Assembly (NCBI RefSeq): GCF_900074915.1
Contig: NZ_LT222319.1
Location: forward strand, 796,001 to 860,000
Length of the DNA stretch: 64,000 nt
Direction of reading: 5' to 3'
Source: Pseudomonas cerasi
Lineage (GTDB): Bacteria > Pseudomonadota > Gammaproteobacteria > Pseudomonadales > Pseudomonadaceae
The notes beneath the pieces are model-generated. The model ran no database searches. It had not been told where the DNA came from and saw only the letters and a program-made list of their open reading frames with translations. The translations under genes were made by a program, and so were the position numbers. Positions 8,755 to 16,991 of this stretch are shown here, piece by piece. The stretch's first letter is position 1; the number at the start of each line of letters is the position of its first letter.

Positions 8755-9894
8755 ATGAAGCTTCTTGCGCCAGGTGCAAACACTGCTTTAGCTAACGCCC
8801 ACTGCTCCTGGAACCTGGAGAGCGGTAAGTCTTCGGTTTTTGGTGAGTACGCAGCGGTCGCCTTGCTGGCGGTCAACGATAAGCGCCGGCCGATGGGCGA
8901 CCCAGCGCTGCTGCATCAGGAACAAGGCTGGATGGAGTGGAGCGGCGGCCCTCAGGATGTTGGCTGCACGTTATGGCTGGACAGGTTGCCGAAGGGCAGT
9001 GATCGCGTGCTGCTGATGGTCTACGTCTACGCCGCCATGGGGCCGATCCGCGACATTGCCAGCCTGCACCTCAAAGTGGATGGCGATATCGAGCACCGCC
9101 TGGACCTGCGCGATAACGGCGAAGCGGCGATCATCATCGGCGAGTTCTACAAGCGCAATGAGCAATGGAAATTCCGCGCGCTGAGCGAAGGCTCGGCATG
9201 TGGACTGTCGGCGTTCGGGCGCAAGATCGGTCTGGACGTGGACGACCGTCATCCGCGCCGCCCGTCTGCGGGTTCGGGAGGCGGGCCGCGGCATGAGTCG
9301 GCGACCGGCACGGCGTTCGTGGTCGGCCCGGCGCACGTCATGACCTGTGCGCATGTCATCGAAGACATGGGCGTGTTCTATATCACTTCACTGGAAGGCC
9401 GTTACAAGGCCGAGCCGGTGGTCATCGACCGTCGCAACGACATTGCGCTGCTGCGCGTGCAGGGCGCACCGCTGTTGTCTCCGGTTACATTCCGGGACGG
9501 GCAGGGCTGTGAGCCGGGTGATACCGTAGCGGTTTTGGGCTATCCACTGGCGTCCATTTCAGGTGGCGGGTTGCAGGTGACTCAGGGCGGGATCTCCGGT
9601 CTGTTCGGTCTGCACAACGATGCCAGCCTGTTTCAGTTCACGGCACCGATACAGCCGGGGTCCAGTGGCAGCCCGTTATTCGACAACGGGGGCGCGGTGA
9701 TTGGCATGGTGACCTCAACCGTACCGGACGGGCAAAACATGAACTTCGCCGTGAAGTCCGCACTGTTGCTGGCCTTTCTGCAGGCGTGCCGCATCGACGC
9801 TGCGCATGCCCGCCCGGAAAGGTCGTACACCACCACAGAAATCTCACGCACCGCTCAGTCGTCGTTATGGCTTGTTGAAGCCTCTCGCCAATGA
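8755..9894 (+). CDS. TerD domain fused to trypsin-like serine protease
   Basis: Protein of 379 residues with two parts. Residues 1-165 are TerD-like (opens MKLLAPGANTALANAHC, with the typical IIIGEFYKRNEQWKFRALSEG ending). Residues 185-350 are a chymotrypsin/HtrA-type protease with a full triad: His200 in TCAHVIED, Asp229 in RRNDIALLRV and Ser304 in PGSSGSPLFD. There is no signal peptide or PDZ domain, so it is likely cytoplasmic. The TerD half may bind calcium or bring the protease to other Ter proteins. It stands between the ATP-grasp and PRTase genes in the same direction, and GGAGG precedes its start. Substrates are unknown. Confidence 0.85.
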   Translation: MKLLAPGANTALANAHCSWNLESGKSSVFGEYAAVALLAVNDKRRPMGDPALLHQEQGWMEWSGGPQDVGCTLWLDRLPKGSDRVLLMVYVYAAMGPIRDIASLHLKVDGDIEHRLDLRDNGEAAIIIGEFYKRNEQWKFRALSEGSACGLSAFGRKIGLDVDDRHPRRPSAGSGGGPRHESATGTAFVVGPAHVMTCAHVIEDMGVFYITSLEGRYKAEPVVIDRRNDIALLRVQGAPLLSPVTFRDGQGCEPGDTVAVLGYPLASISGGGLQVTQGGISGLFGLHNDASLFQFTAPIQPGSSGSPLFDNGGAVIGMVTSTVPDGQNMNFAVKSALLLAFLQACRIDAAHARPERSYTTTEISRTAQSSLWLVEASRQ

Positions 9895-9960
9895 AATTGG
9901 TGTTGCCTGGCTGGTCTGCAGGCGTCAGGGGCTGCGGCCCCGCTAATCAGGAATTTATCG

Positions 9961-11094
9961 ATGGACAGCAGCGCAGCTTTTTCCAACCCTACAAAGCTTC
10001 GTGCTGATCTGCTTCGTGGTCGCCTCGATGTCAGCGTCGATTCGTCGACCATCGCTCCGGATTCACTGTTCGGCTTCGCCGAGCGGCGTAACCCCAAGCG
10101 CGCGTTTCTCTTCGTGTCCCGAGTCTTGGGGCGCCATATCCCTGCGCGTCCAGGCGTGATGCTGAAAAGTTTTCAGGACCTGGCGCACAAGATCCCCGCA
10201 GACCTGCCCGGTCCGGTGCTGGTCATCGGCATGGCCGAAACGGCTGTCGGCCTTGGTGCCGGCGTACACCGTGCCTACAGCGCAACGCGCCCGGATGCCT
10301 TGTACATGGTCAGCACGCGCCATCCGACCGGCAGCGCATTGTTTGCCCGCTTTGAAGAAGAGCACAGCCACGCCAGCGCTCATCTGATCCACCTGCCCGT
10401 CGATCCGGCGTTACGCGAGATGATGCTCGGTGCCCGTTCGCTGGTGCTGGTCGATGACGAGGCGTCCACAGGCAAGACCTTCATCAACCTGCATCAAGCG
10501 TTGGTTGACGCCGGCTTGAGCAAAATCGAGCGGGTGGTGACCTGTGTGCTCACCGACTGGTCGGCGGGCGCGGTCAGTACCTCGATGGGCGCAGTGGCAG
10601 AACAGGTTTCGCTGCTGCAAGGCTCTTACTTCTTCGATGAAGACTTAAGCGCGCCGCTGCCTGAGATGCCGGAAGTCGGCACCGTTGCCATGGGTGACTG
10701 GCCGCTGGTCACCGCCAACGATTGGGGACGCATGGGTGTGCTCTCGGTGGCCGATACGCTGGCACCCGGTATTACCATCAAAAAGGGCGAGCGCATTCTG
10801 GTGGTTGGCACCAGCGAATTCGTCTGGCGTCCGTTCCTGCTCGCCGAGCGTCTGGAGAAAGCCGGAGCCGACGTGCACTTCAGCTCCACCAGCCGTTCAC
10901 CGATTGCACTCGGTCACGCCATCGACCATGCGCTGTCGTTCTCCGACAACTATGGCCTGGGCATTCCCAACTTCCTCTACAACGTGCGGCCGGGTCAGTT
11001 CGACCGGGTGCTGATCTGTACCGAAACGCCCAGGCAGGCCGTGCCTGCCGAGCTGATCGAAGCACTGAACGCCGAGGTCATCTGCGATGAGTAA
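9961..11094 (+). CDS. PRTase_2/TRSP-domain phosphoribosyltransferase
   Basis: Protein of 377 residues. The N-terminal two thirds resemble a type I phosphoribosyltransferase, with the PRPP-binding loop LVLVDDEASTGKT at residues 161-173. The C-terminal region (about 265-375) contains VGTSEFVWRPFLLAERLEKAG and STSRSPI, features of the TRSP domain that follows PRTase_2 in Ter-associated proteins. It probably transfers phosphoribose to a base-like molecule in the locus-specific metabolite pathway. Its 3' end overlaps the next gene by 8 bp, which implies coupled translation. Confidence 0.8.
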   Translation: MDSSAAFSNPTKLRADLLRGRLDVSVDSSTIAPDSLFGFAERRNPKRAFLFVSRVLGRHIPARPGVMLKSFQDLAHKIPADLPGPVLVIGMAETAVGLGAGVHRAYSATRPDALYMVSTRHPTGSALFARFEEEHSHASAHLIHLPVDPALREMMLGARSLVLVDDEASTGKTFINLHQALVDAGLSKIERVVTCVLTDWSAGAVSTSMGAVAEQVSLLQGSYFFDEDLSAPLPEMPEVGTVAMGDWPLVTANDWGRMGVLSVADTLAPGITIKKGERILVVGTSEFVWRPFLLAERLEKAGADVHFSSTSRSPIALGHAIDHALSFSDNYGLGIPNFLYNVRPGQFDRVLICTETPRQAVPAELIEALNAEVICDE

Positions 11095-11845
11095 CGACCG
11101 TCCGCTGATCTTCGTCGACCTGGACGACACGCTGTTCCAGACCGCGCGCAAAACCCCGGCTGGCATTGAAAAGCACGTCGCAACGCTGGACATCACGGGT
11201 AATGCCAATGGCTACATGACCAACGTGCAGAAGTCGTTCGCGCACTGGCTGCTGGCGCATTCCGATGTGGTGCCGGTGACGGCGCGCAGTGTCGAGGCCT
11301 ACAGCCGGGTCAAACTGCCGTTCACCGCAGGTGCGATCTGCTCCCATGGTGGGGTGATGCTCGATGTCATGGGACGGCTGGACCATGACTGGAACGAACA
11401 GATGAAATCGACCCTGGCCAGTTACCAGTCGCGCCTGCATGAGCTGTCGGCGACGACACTGGCGATCGGTCAGGAGCTGGGGTTTTCATTGCGCGGCTGG
11501 GTGGTCGAAGAGGCGCAGTTGTTCCACTACGTGGTGACCAAGCACAACGAGAGCGATGACAGCATCCTCGGCAAAGTGCTGGCCGAAGTGCAGGCGCGTG
11601 GCTTGCTCGACGGCATGCATATTCATGGTAACGGCAACAATCTGGCCTTTCTGCCCGAAGGGCTGGCCAAGCGTTACGCGGTCCAGGAGTGGCTGCGACG
11701 CGACAAGGCGATCAATGGCGAACGCCCGGTGCTCGGTTTTGGCGACAGCATTACCGATCTGGGTTTCATGGAAGAGTGCCACTGGTGGGCGACGCCTGCC
11801 CGCAGTCAGTTGGCGAAAATGTTTGTCGGAGCAGCGCATGAGTGA
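11087..11845 (+). CDS. HAD-family phosphatase of Ter locus
   Basis: Protein of 252 residues with HAD motif I near the N-terminus (FVDLDDTLFQTA) and the final acidic motif GFGDSITDLGFM near residue 220, with a Cof-type cap between them. It probably removes phosphate from a sugar or nucleotide intermediate. It overlaps the PRTase gene by 8 bp and the following StiP-like gene by 8 bp, so these three reading frames are tightly linked. Confidence 0.8.
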   Translation: MSNDRPLIFVDLDDTLFQTARKTPAGIEKHVATLDITGNANGYMTNVQKSFAHWLLAHSDVVPVTARSVEAYSRVKLPFTAGAICSHGGVMLDVMGRLDHDWNEQMKSTLASYQSRLHELSATTLAIGQELGFSLRGWVVEEAQLFHYVVTKHNESDDSILGKVLAEVQARGLLDGMHIHGNGNNLAFLPEGLAKRYAVQEWLRRDKAINGERPVLGFGDSITDLGFMEECHWWATPARSQLAKMFVGAAHE

Positions 11846-12932
11846 TCCCGTTCACGGGCTCGATACGGTCGGTAGTGGCAGTTACCTGCACGACGACGTG
11901 CATTTTCTGTTGCGCGGCGTGGCGATGCAGACCACCAGCGTCGAGGAGAAGGAGCGCCTGATTCAGACGCGACAGAAGCACTATTCGGAAATGATCAGCG
12001 AGGAGTCAGCGCCCAGCGTCGCTCACAAGGCGCTGTATGAGCGGGCGCTTAAGCAGAACGGCGCGCGCATGGCCGAAGATGTACAGGCCCTGGCCCAGGC
12101 GCTTGACAGCGAGTGCACAGGCGCTGAAATCATTCTGGTGTCGTTCGTGCGCGCCGGTCTGCCGCTGGGTGTGCTGTTGCGACGGGCGCTGATCGATCTG
12201 GGCTGCGAAGCGCACCACTACGGCATCAGTATCGTCCGTGATCGCGGCATTGATACGGTGGCGCTTGAAGCCATTATTTAGGCCCACGGCGCGCAGAACA
12301 TTGTGTTCGTCGACGGCTGGACCGGCAAGGGCGCGATTTCGGGGGAGATCCGTCGCAGTCTGGCGGGCGATACGCGCTTTCCGGATCAGCCACGGCTGGT
12401 GGTGCTGGCCGATCCGTGCGGCAGTGCCTGGCTGGCAGCGTCGGCAGAGGACTGGGTGATTCCGTCCGGCATTCTCGGTGCCACGGTGTCCGGTCTGGTG
12501 TCGCGCTCAATCTGGCCGACGGACGGCGGGCTGCACGGTTGCGTGGTGTACGAGCAGTTGCGGGACCACGACGTCACGCAGTCTTTTATTGAGCAGATCG
12601 ACAGCCAGCGTCGTCAAAACAGTTCTACGCTCACACTGATACCCTGGACGCTGCCTCAGCGAACCGAACTCAAGGCCGCCGCATTACAGGTGGTTGACCG
12701 TCTGGCCGAGCGCTTCGGGATCAATAACTTCAATCGCATCAAGCCGGGCATTGCCGAAGCCACCAGAGCGGTCATGCGCCGCGTGCCGGATCATGTACTG
12801 GTGCGCAACCTGGCTGACAGCGACGTGCAATTGCTGTTGCACCTGACCGAAAAAGCGGGGATTCCCGTCGAAGAAGTTGGCGATCTCCTGGGGCCCTATC
12901 GGGCTGTGACCATCATTCGGAGTCTGAGCTAA
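11838..12932 (+). pseudogene. StiP-like PRTase_1 family protein, interrupted by in-frame TAG
   Basis: The frame encodes 364 codons, but codon 148 is TAG (12279-12281). Sequence on both sides fits one protein with no frame change: DRGIDTVALEAII-stop-AHGAQNIVFVDGWTGKGAIS. The second part starts with VFVDGWTGKG, which resembles a PRPP loop, so the stop separates it from the N-terminal domain. The family was named cysteine protease StiP or PRTase_1 and is found next to ter genes. GTG 12303 could restart the second half, but with little of a ribosome-binding site. The start overlaps the HAD gene and the end overlaps the next gene (TAATG). Readthrough or sequencing error remain possible. Confidence 0.8.
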
Positions 12933-13882
12933 TGGCCTTATTCTCGCCTTATGCGCTGGGGGCAACGCTGTACATGCCCGCGACCCGGGACGATATCGTC
13001 GATGTGGTGTTCGGTGAAAAGATTCCCGAGCTGCGTTCGCTGGTCGTCTGTCTGGAAGACGCCGTAGCACTGACCGATGTCGACACGGCGTTACTCAATC
13101 TTCGTCAGGTACTCACCCGTATCCGCGATCGTGGCGGTCGTCCGGCCGACGGTCCGCTGCTGTTCGTGCGTCCAAGAGACGCTGCGATGGCGCGAATTCT
13201 CAACGACTGGCCGCTGATGGCGCACGTCGACGGTTTCGTTGTTCCCAAGCTCTCGCTGAAAAGTCTGACGAACTGGGAGCAGTCTGTTACCAACCCGGCG
13301 CTGGCGTTGATGCCTACACTGGAAACCCCGGAGGTGTTCGATCCTTCGGCAATGGTCGAACTTGGGCAAGCGCTGAAAGCCAGTCTGTACGAGCGGATCA
13401 TCGCGTTGCGCATCGGTGGCAATGACCTGATGGGCTGTCTGGGGCTGCGCCGCAATCCGGCCATGACCCTGTATTCGACGCCCATGGGCTATGTGATCCC
13501 GATGCTGGCGGGAGTGATGGGCTCGCAGGGTTTTGCACTCACCGCGCCGGTGTTCGAGCAACTGGCCACACCTGACATTCTGGAACATGAACTGGCGCTG
13601 GATATTACCAATGGGTTGGTCGGTAAAACGGCAATTCACCCCTCGCAGGTCAATATCATTCAGAATGCACTACGCGTCAGTCTGGAGGACATGAACTCCG
13701 CCCGGATGATTTTGAACTCTGTGGCCCCCGCAGTGTTCAAGTACAACGACGCGATGTGTGAACCGGCTACCCACTATAAATGGGCAACCCACATCATGGA
13801 GCGCGCCAAATGGCATGGAGTGTTATCCGCACCCGCTTCGATCATGGATGCCAGCATTCGACTCGCTGAGGCAGTTAGCTAG
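12932..13882 (+). CDS. HpcH/HpaI aldolase / citrate lyase beta (CitE)-like protein
   Basis: TIM-barrel protein of 316 residues. Visible features are LGATLYMPATRDD at the N-terminus, LVVCLEDAVA with the metal-binding acid, DGFVVPKL, LMPTLETPEVF, RIGGNDLMGCLGL and GKTAIHPSQVNII, all typical of the CitE/HpcH family. It would cleave or form a C-C bond in a CoA ester or keto acid. In Ter loci such genes belong to the putative metabolite pathway with PRTases and ATP-grasp enzymes. Its ATG overlaps the stop of the StiP-like frame by one base. Confidence 0.85.
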   Translation: MALFSPYALGATLYMPATRDDIVDVVFGEKIPELRSLVVCLEDAVALTDVDTALLNLRQVLTRIRDRGGRPADGPLLFVRPRDAAMARILNDWPLMAHVDGFVVPKLSLKSLTNWEQSVTNPALALMPTLETPEVFDPSAMVELGQALKASLYERIIALRIGGNDLMGCLGLRRNPAMTLYSTPMGYVIPMLAGVMGSQGFALTAPVFEQLATPDILEHELALDITNGLVGKTAIHPSQVNIIQNALRVSLEDMNSARMILNSVAPAVFKYNDAMCEPATHYKWATHIMERAKWHGVLSAPASIMDASIRLAEAVS

Positions 13883-14629
13883 ATGATAGAACCTGACCTT
13901 GAAACCGTAGAACCCGATCTTGAATCAGCAGGACCCGACCTTGAAATCGAAGTTGAACAACGCCTGTTGGCGGTTTTCGATTTTGACGGGACCATCACCC
14001 GACACGACAGCTTCGTGCCGTTTCTCAAGTTCGCCTTTGGGCAACGAGCCTTCTCTGTGCGTATGGCCCGGCTGGTATTGCCGAGCATCGGCTTTCTCGC
14101 CAAGCGCGTGACCCGCGACGAACTGAAAGGCCGCCTGATCAAGGCCTTCCTCAGTGGCGTCGAAGTGCAGTGGCTGCAGCAGAAGGCTGAAGCGTTCTGC
14201 CAGTCGCACTGGAAACGCCTGATGCGTCCTGCCGCGCTGGAGTCTATTGCCGCTGAAATCGAGAAGGGTGCCATTGTCACGCTTTGTTCAGCATCGCCTG
14301 CTATGGTCCTGCAACCTTTCGCTGATCGCCTGAAAGTAGAGCTGATCGGTACCAATCTGGAAGTGATCGACGGCAAGCTGACCGGCTTGATCGAAGGCAG
14401 CAACTGCCGTTGCGACTCGAAAGTTGCGCGCCTGGAGAGCGTTTACGGGCCATTGACCCAGTTCCGTGTTCGCGCCTGGGGCGACACCCGAGGTGACCAC
14501 GAATTGCTCGCCGCTGCTCAGGATGCGCACTGGCGTTTGTTCCATCCGACGTGGCGTCGAGGCCGCTATAAAGGCCCCGTTAACGCCAAGTTACACAATC
14601 CTGATGGCAAAGACGGGCCAACACGGTAA
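13883..14629 (+). CDS. HAD-IB family phosphatase with N-terminal heptad repeat
   Basis: Protein of 248 residues of the SerB-like HAD-IB class. Motif I is VFDFDGTITRHD (about residue 33), motif II TLCSASPAMVLQPFADRL and motif III AWGDTRGDHELLAAA. The first 25 residues are an acidic tandem repeat, EPDLETV EPDLESA GPDLEIE, encoded by a 21-bp repeat, not usual for the family. It begins immediately after the stop of the CitE-like gene, so it belongs to the same transcript. The substrate is unknown; a phosphorylated intermediate of the Ter pathway is a reasonable guess. Confidence 0.8.
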   Translation: MIEPDLETVEPDLESAGPDLEIEVEQRLLAVFDFDGTITRHDSFVPFLKFAFGQRAFSVRMARLVLPSIGFLAKRVTRDELKGRLIKAFLSGVEVQWLQQKAEAFCQSHWKRLMRPAALESIAAEIEKGAIVTLCSASPAMVLQPFADRLKVELIGTNLEVIDGKLTGLIEGSNCRCDSKVARLESVYGPLTQFRVRAWGDTRGDHELLAAAQDAHWRLFHPTWRRGRYKGPVNAKLHNPDGKDGPTR

Positions 14630-14675
14630 GGCTGTAACACTTTTATCCGAAATCCAACGTCACATGGAGCGAAAA

Positions 14676-15269
14676 ATGGCACTCACTTTGGCAAAGAACC
14701 AGACGATCTCACTCGAGAAAACTGCTGGTACAGGCCTCAAGAAAGTCAGCATGGGACTTGGATGGGACCCTGAAAAAGCCAGTGGTTTCTTCGGTAAATT
14801 GCTCGGTGGTGGCGGCGGCGATATCGACCTGGATGCCTCGTGCATCATGCTCGACGCCGACAAAAAGCCCCTCGATCTGGTCTGGTTCCGCCAGCTGCAA
14901 TCGCGTGACGGTGCCATTCAGCATTCGGGTGACAACCGTACCGGCGAAGGCGCGGGCGACGATGAAACCATCAGCGTCGATCTGGAAAAACTGCCTGCCA
15001 CGGTCAAATACCTGGTGTTCACCGTCAATTCGTTCACCGGTCAGAATTTCGAAAAAGTCGCCAACGCCTACTGCCGTATTGTCGACCTGGGCAGCCGTAA
15101 CGAACTGGGCCGCTTTGATCTGTCCGAAAAAGGTCAGCACACCGGCGTGGTGATGTCCTATCTGGCGCGCACCCCTGCAGGTTGGGATTTCACCGCAGTA
15201 GGGCAGGTCACCAATGGCCGTACTGCAGATGATCTGGTCGAGCTGGCGATCGGGGCTGTACGCGCATGA
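14676..15269 (+). CDS. terZ: TerD-family stress protein (TerZ-like)
   Basis: Protein of 197 residues with the TerD fold. It contains SMGLGWDPEKASG and DIDLDASCIMLD, then HSGDNRTGEGAGDDETISVDL; these acidic clusters bind calcium in TerD. A glycine-rich insert (KLLGGGGGDI) lies in the first sheet. ATG 14676 is preceded by TGGAGCG; the frame is open from 14466, but that part overlaps the HAD gene. It is first in the terZABCDE order, and its stop overlaps terA by 4 bp. The z assignment rests on position; it is certainly a TerD paralogue. Confidence 0.85.
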   Translation: MALTLAKNQTISLEKTAGTGLKKVSMGLGWDPEKASGFFGKLLGGGGGDIDLDASCIMLDADKKPLDLVWFRQLQSRDGAIQHSGDNRTGEGAGDDETISVDLEKLPATVKYLVFTVNSFTGQNFEKVANAYCRIVDLGSRNELGRFDLSEKGQHTGVVMSYLARTPAGWDFTAVGQVTNGRTADDLVELAIGAVRA

Positions 15270-16465
15270 CCCAACTTGTCCCGGGCGCCAACGCGCCGGT
15301 CGCTGCGGGCCCGCTGACGGTGGAAGTTATTTACTCTCCGCTCGCGGATGCGGATATCGATGTGTCTGCGTTCCTACTGACCGGTTCCGGCAAGGTCCGT
15401 GGCGATCAGGATATGTGTTTCTACGGCCAGAAAAGCGTGAACGGCGGTGCGCTGCAGCAGACGGAAGCGTCAGCCGGACGCGCAGTGTTCAGCCTTGACC
15501 CGAGCCGTCTGGACTCGGTTATCGAGAAGGTGGCCCTGACGGCGACCATCTATGAGAACAAGGCCAGTTTTGGCAGCGTGTCGCGCCTGGCCTTGAACAT
15601 CACCGGTGGTATCGAAGCCGATATCCCTACCAGCGGCATGAAAGAAACCGCGTTGATTCTGGGCGAGTTCTACCTGCGTCAGGGGGCATGGAAGTTCCGT
15701 TGCGTGGCCCAGGGTTTTGCTGGTGGCCTTGAGCCGTTGGCGAAAAACTTCGGCGTTGAAGTCGCCGCGCCGCAGGATCAGCCTGCACCTGCACCTGCAC
15801 CTGCACCTGCACCTGCACCTGCACCTGTTCCAGCGCCTGTGCCCAAGTCGACCGTCAGTCTGAGCAAGATCACGCTCGACAAGACCCGTGCTTCGATCAG
15901 TCTGGAAAAGTCCAGTGCCGGTTTCGGTGAGATTCGGGTCAACCTGAACTGGAACCGTCGTAACGACAGCAAGGGCGGTGGCTTCTTCTCTATGAAGAAG
16001 AGCAATGCCATCGACCTTGATGTAGGCTGCCTCTTCGAAATGCAGGACGGTCTCAAAGGCGCTGTTCAGGCGCTGGGCAACTCGTTCGGTTCGCTCAACA
16101 CCGAGCCGTTCATCAAGTTGATGGGCGATGACCGTACCGGCTCGATCAGCGACGGTGAGTGGCTGCATATCAATGGCGCGCACTGGAGCAAGATCCGTCG
16201 CATCCTGGTCTACGCGTTCATCTATGAAGGTGCGCCGAACTGGAAGGAAACCGACGGGGTCGTCACCATTCACGCGCCGGGCCAGCCGCCCATCGAGGTT
16301 CGCCTCAATGAAGAGGGCGGTCGCCAGGGCATGTGTGCCATTGCCCTGCTGGAAAATGACAACGGTGCGGTCAAGGTGACGCGTCGTGTGGATTTCCATA
16401 ACGGCCACAGCAACATGGATAAAGCCTACGGATGGGGCATGCGCTGGGCTGCAGGTTCCAAGTAA
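15266..16465 (+). CDS. terA: TerA-like protein with two TerD domains
   Basis: Protein of 399 residues. The first TerD-like domain spans about 1-170 and ends GEFYLRQGAWKFRCVAQGFAGGLE. A Pro-Ala linker (residues about 173-193) is followed by a second domain (195-395) with VNLNWNRRN, AIDLDVGCLFEMQDG and GDDRTGSISDGEWL. This matches TerA of tellurite/colicin resistance clusters. The linker is encoded by a hexanucleotide repeat and could vary in length. The ATG overlaps the terZ end (ATGA), so the two are translationally coupled. Confidence 0.85.
   Translation: MTQLVPGANAPVAAGPLTVEVIYSPLADADIDVSAFLLTGSGKVRGDQDMCFYGQKSVNGGALQQTEASAGRAVFSLDPSRLDSVIEKVALTATIYENKASFGSVSRLALNITGGIEADIPTSGMKETALILGEFYLRQGAWKFRCVAQGFAGGLEPLAKNFGVEVAAPQDQPAPAPAPAPAPAPAPVPAPVPKSTVSLSKITLDKTRASISLEKSSAGFGEIRVNLNWNRRNDSKGGGFFSMKKSNAIDLDVGCLFEMQDGLKGAVQALGNSFGSLNTEPFIKLMGDDRTGSISDGEWLHINGAHWSKIRRILVYAFIYEGAPNWKETDGVVTIHAPGQPPIEVRLNEEGGRQGMCAIALLENDNGAVKVTRRVDFHNGHSNMDKAYGWGMRWAAGSK
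15782..15823 (+). repeat. Hexanucleotide repeat (CCTGCA)x7 in terA
   Basis: Seven perfect CCTGCA units, followed by the degenerate units CCTGTT and CAGCGC. They encode a Pro-Ala linker between the two TerD domains. Copy changes keep the frame and would only alter linker length. Confidence 0.95.
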
Positions 16466-16515
16466 ACATACCGTGGTATTTCTGGGCTGGCTGTGCCGCC
16501 TCATGGGAGATAGAC

Positions 16516-16965
16516 ATGCTGGACTGGTTGAAAACAAACGCAACAGCTGCTCGCGACAAGCTGGCTTCGGAAGTCTCGAAGTTCAAGAATCGCGAATTCA
16601 TGGAGGCTGTGGTTTCCGGCTGTGCTCTGGTATCGGCCGCAGACGGTGATATCAGCTCCAGTGAAAAGCAGAAAATGGCCGGCTTCATTCAGAACTCTCA
16701 GGAACTGAAAGTTTTCGACATGAAGGACGTCATCCAGGGCTTCCAGGAAGCCTGCTCAAAGTTCGAGTTCGATTTTGAAATTGGTCGTGCCGAGGCCTTG
16801 AAAACCATCGGCAAGATCAAAAAGAAAGAAGATGCAGCCCGTTTGCTGGTGCGCGTCTGCTGTGCTATCGGCGGCGCCGATGGCAGCTTCGATGAGAAAG
16901 AGCGGGAAGTCTGCCGCACGATCTGTCGAGAGCTTGGCCTCAACCCGTCCGATTTCGACCTGTAA
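16516..16965 (+). CDS. terB: Tellurite-resistance protein TerB
   Basis: Protein of 149 residues, all-helical, with the TerB metal-binding motifs ALVSAADGDISSSEK and CCAIGGADGSFDEKE, two related acidic segments about 78 residues apart. TerB joins TerC at the inner membrane and links it to TerD-type proteins in the model for this system. ATG 16516 has GGGAGA 6 bp upstream; the upstream in-frame codons (from 16432) overlap terA and were excluded. It lies between terA and terC. Confidence 0.92.
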   Translation: MLDWLKTNATAARDKLASEVSKFKNREFMEAVVSGCALVSAADGDISSSEKQKMAGFIQNSQELKVFDMKDVIQGFQEACSKFEFDFEIGRAEALKTIGKIKKKEDAARLLVRVCCAIGGADGSFDEKEREVCRTICRELGLNPSDFDL

Positions 16966-16991
16966 TTTTTTACCCTAAGGAACGCAGTTAA

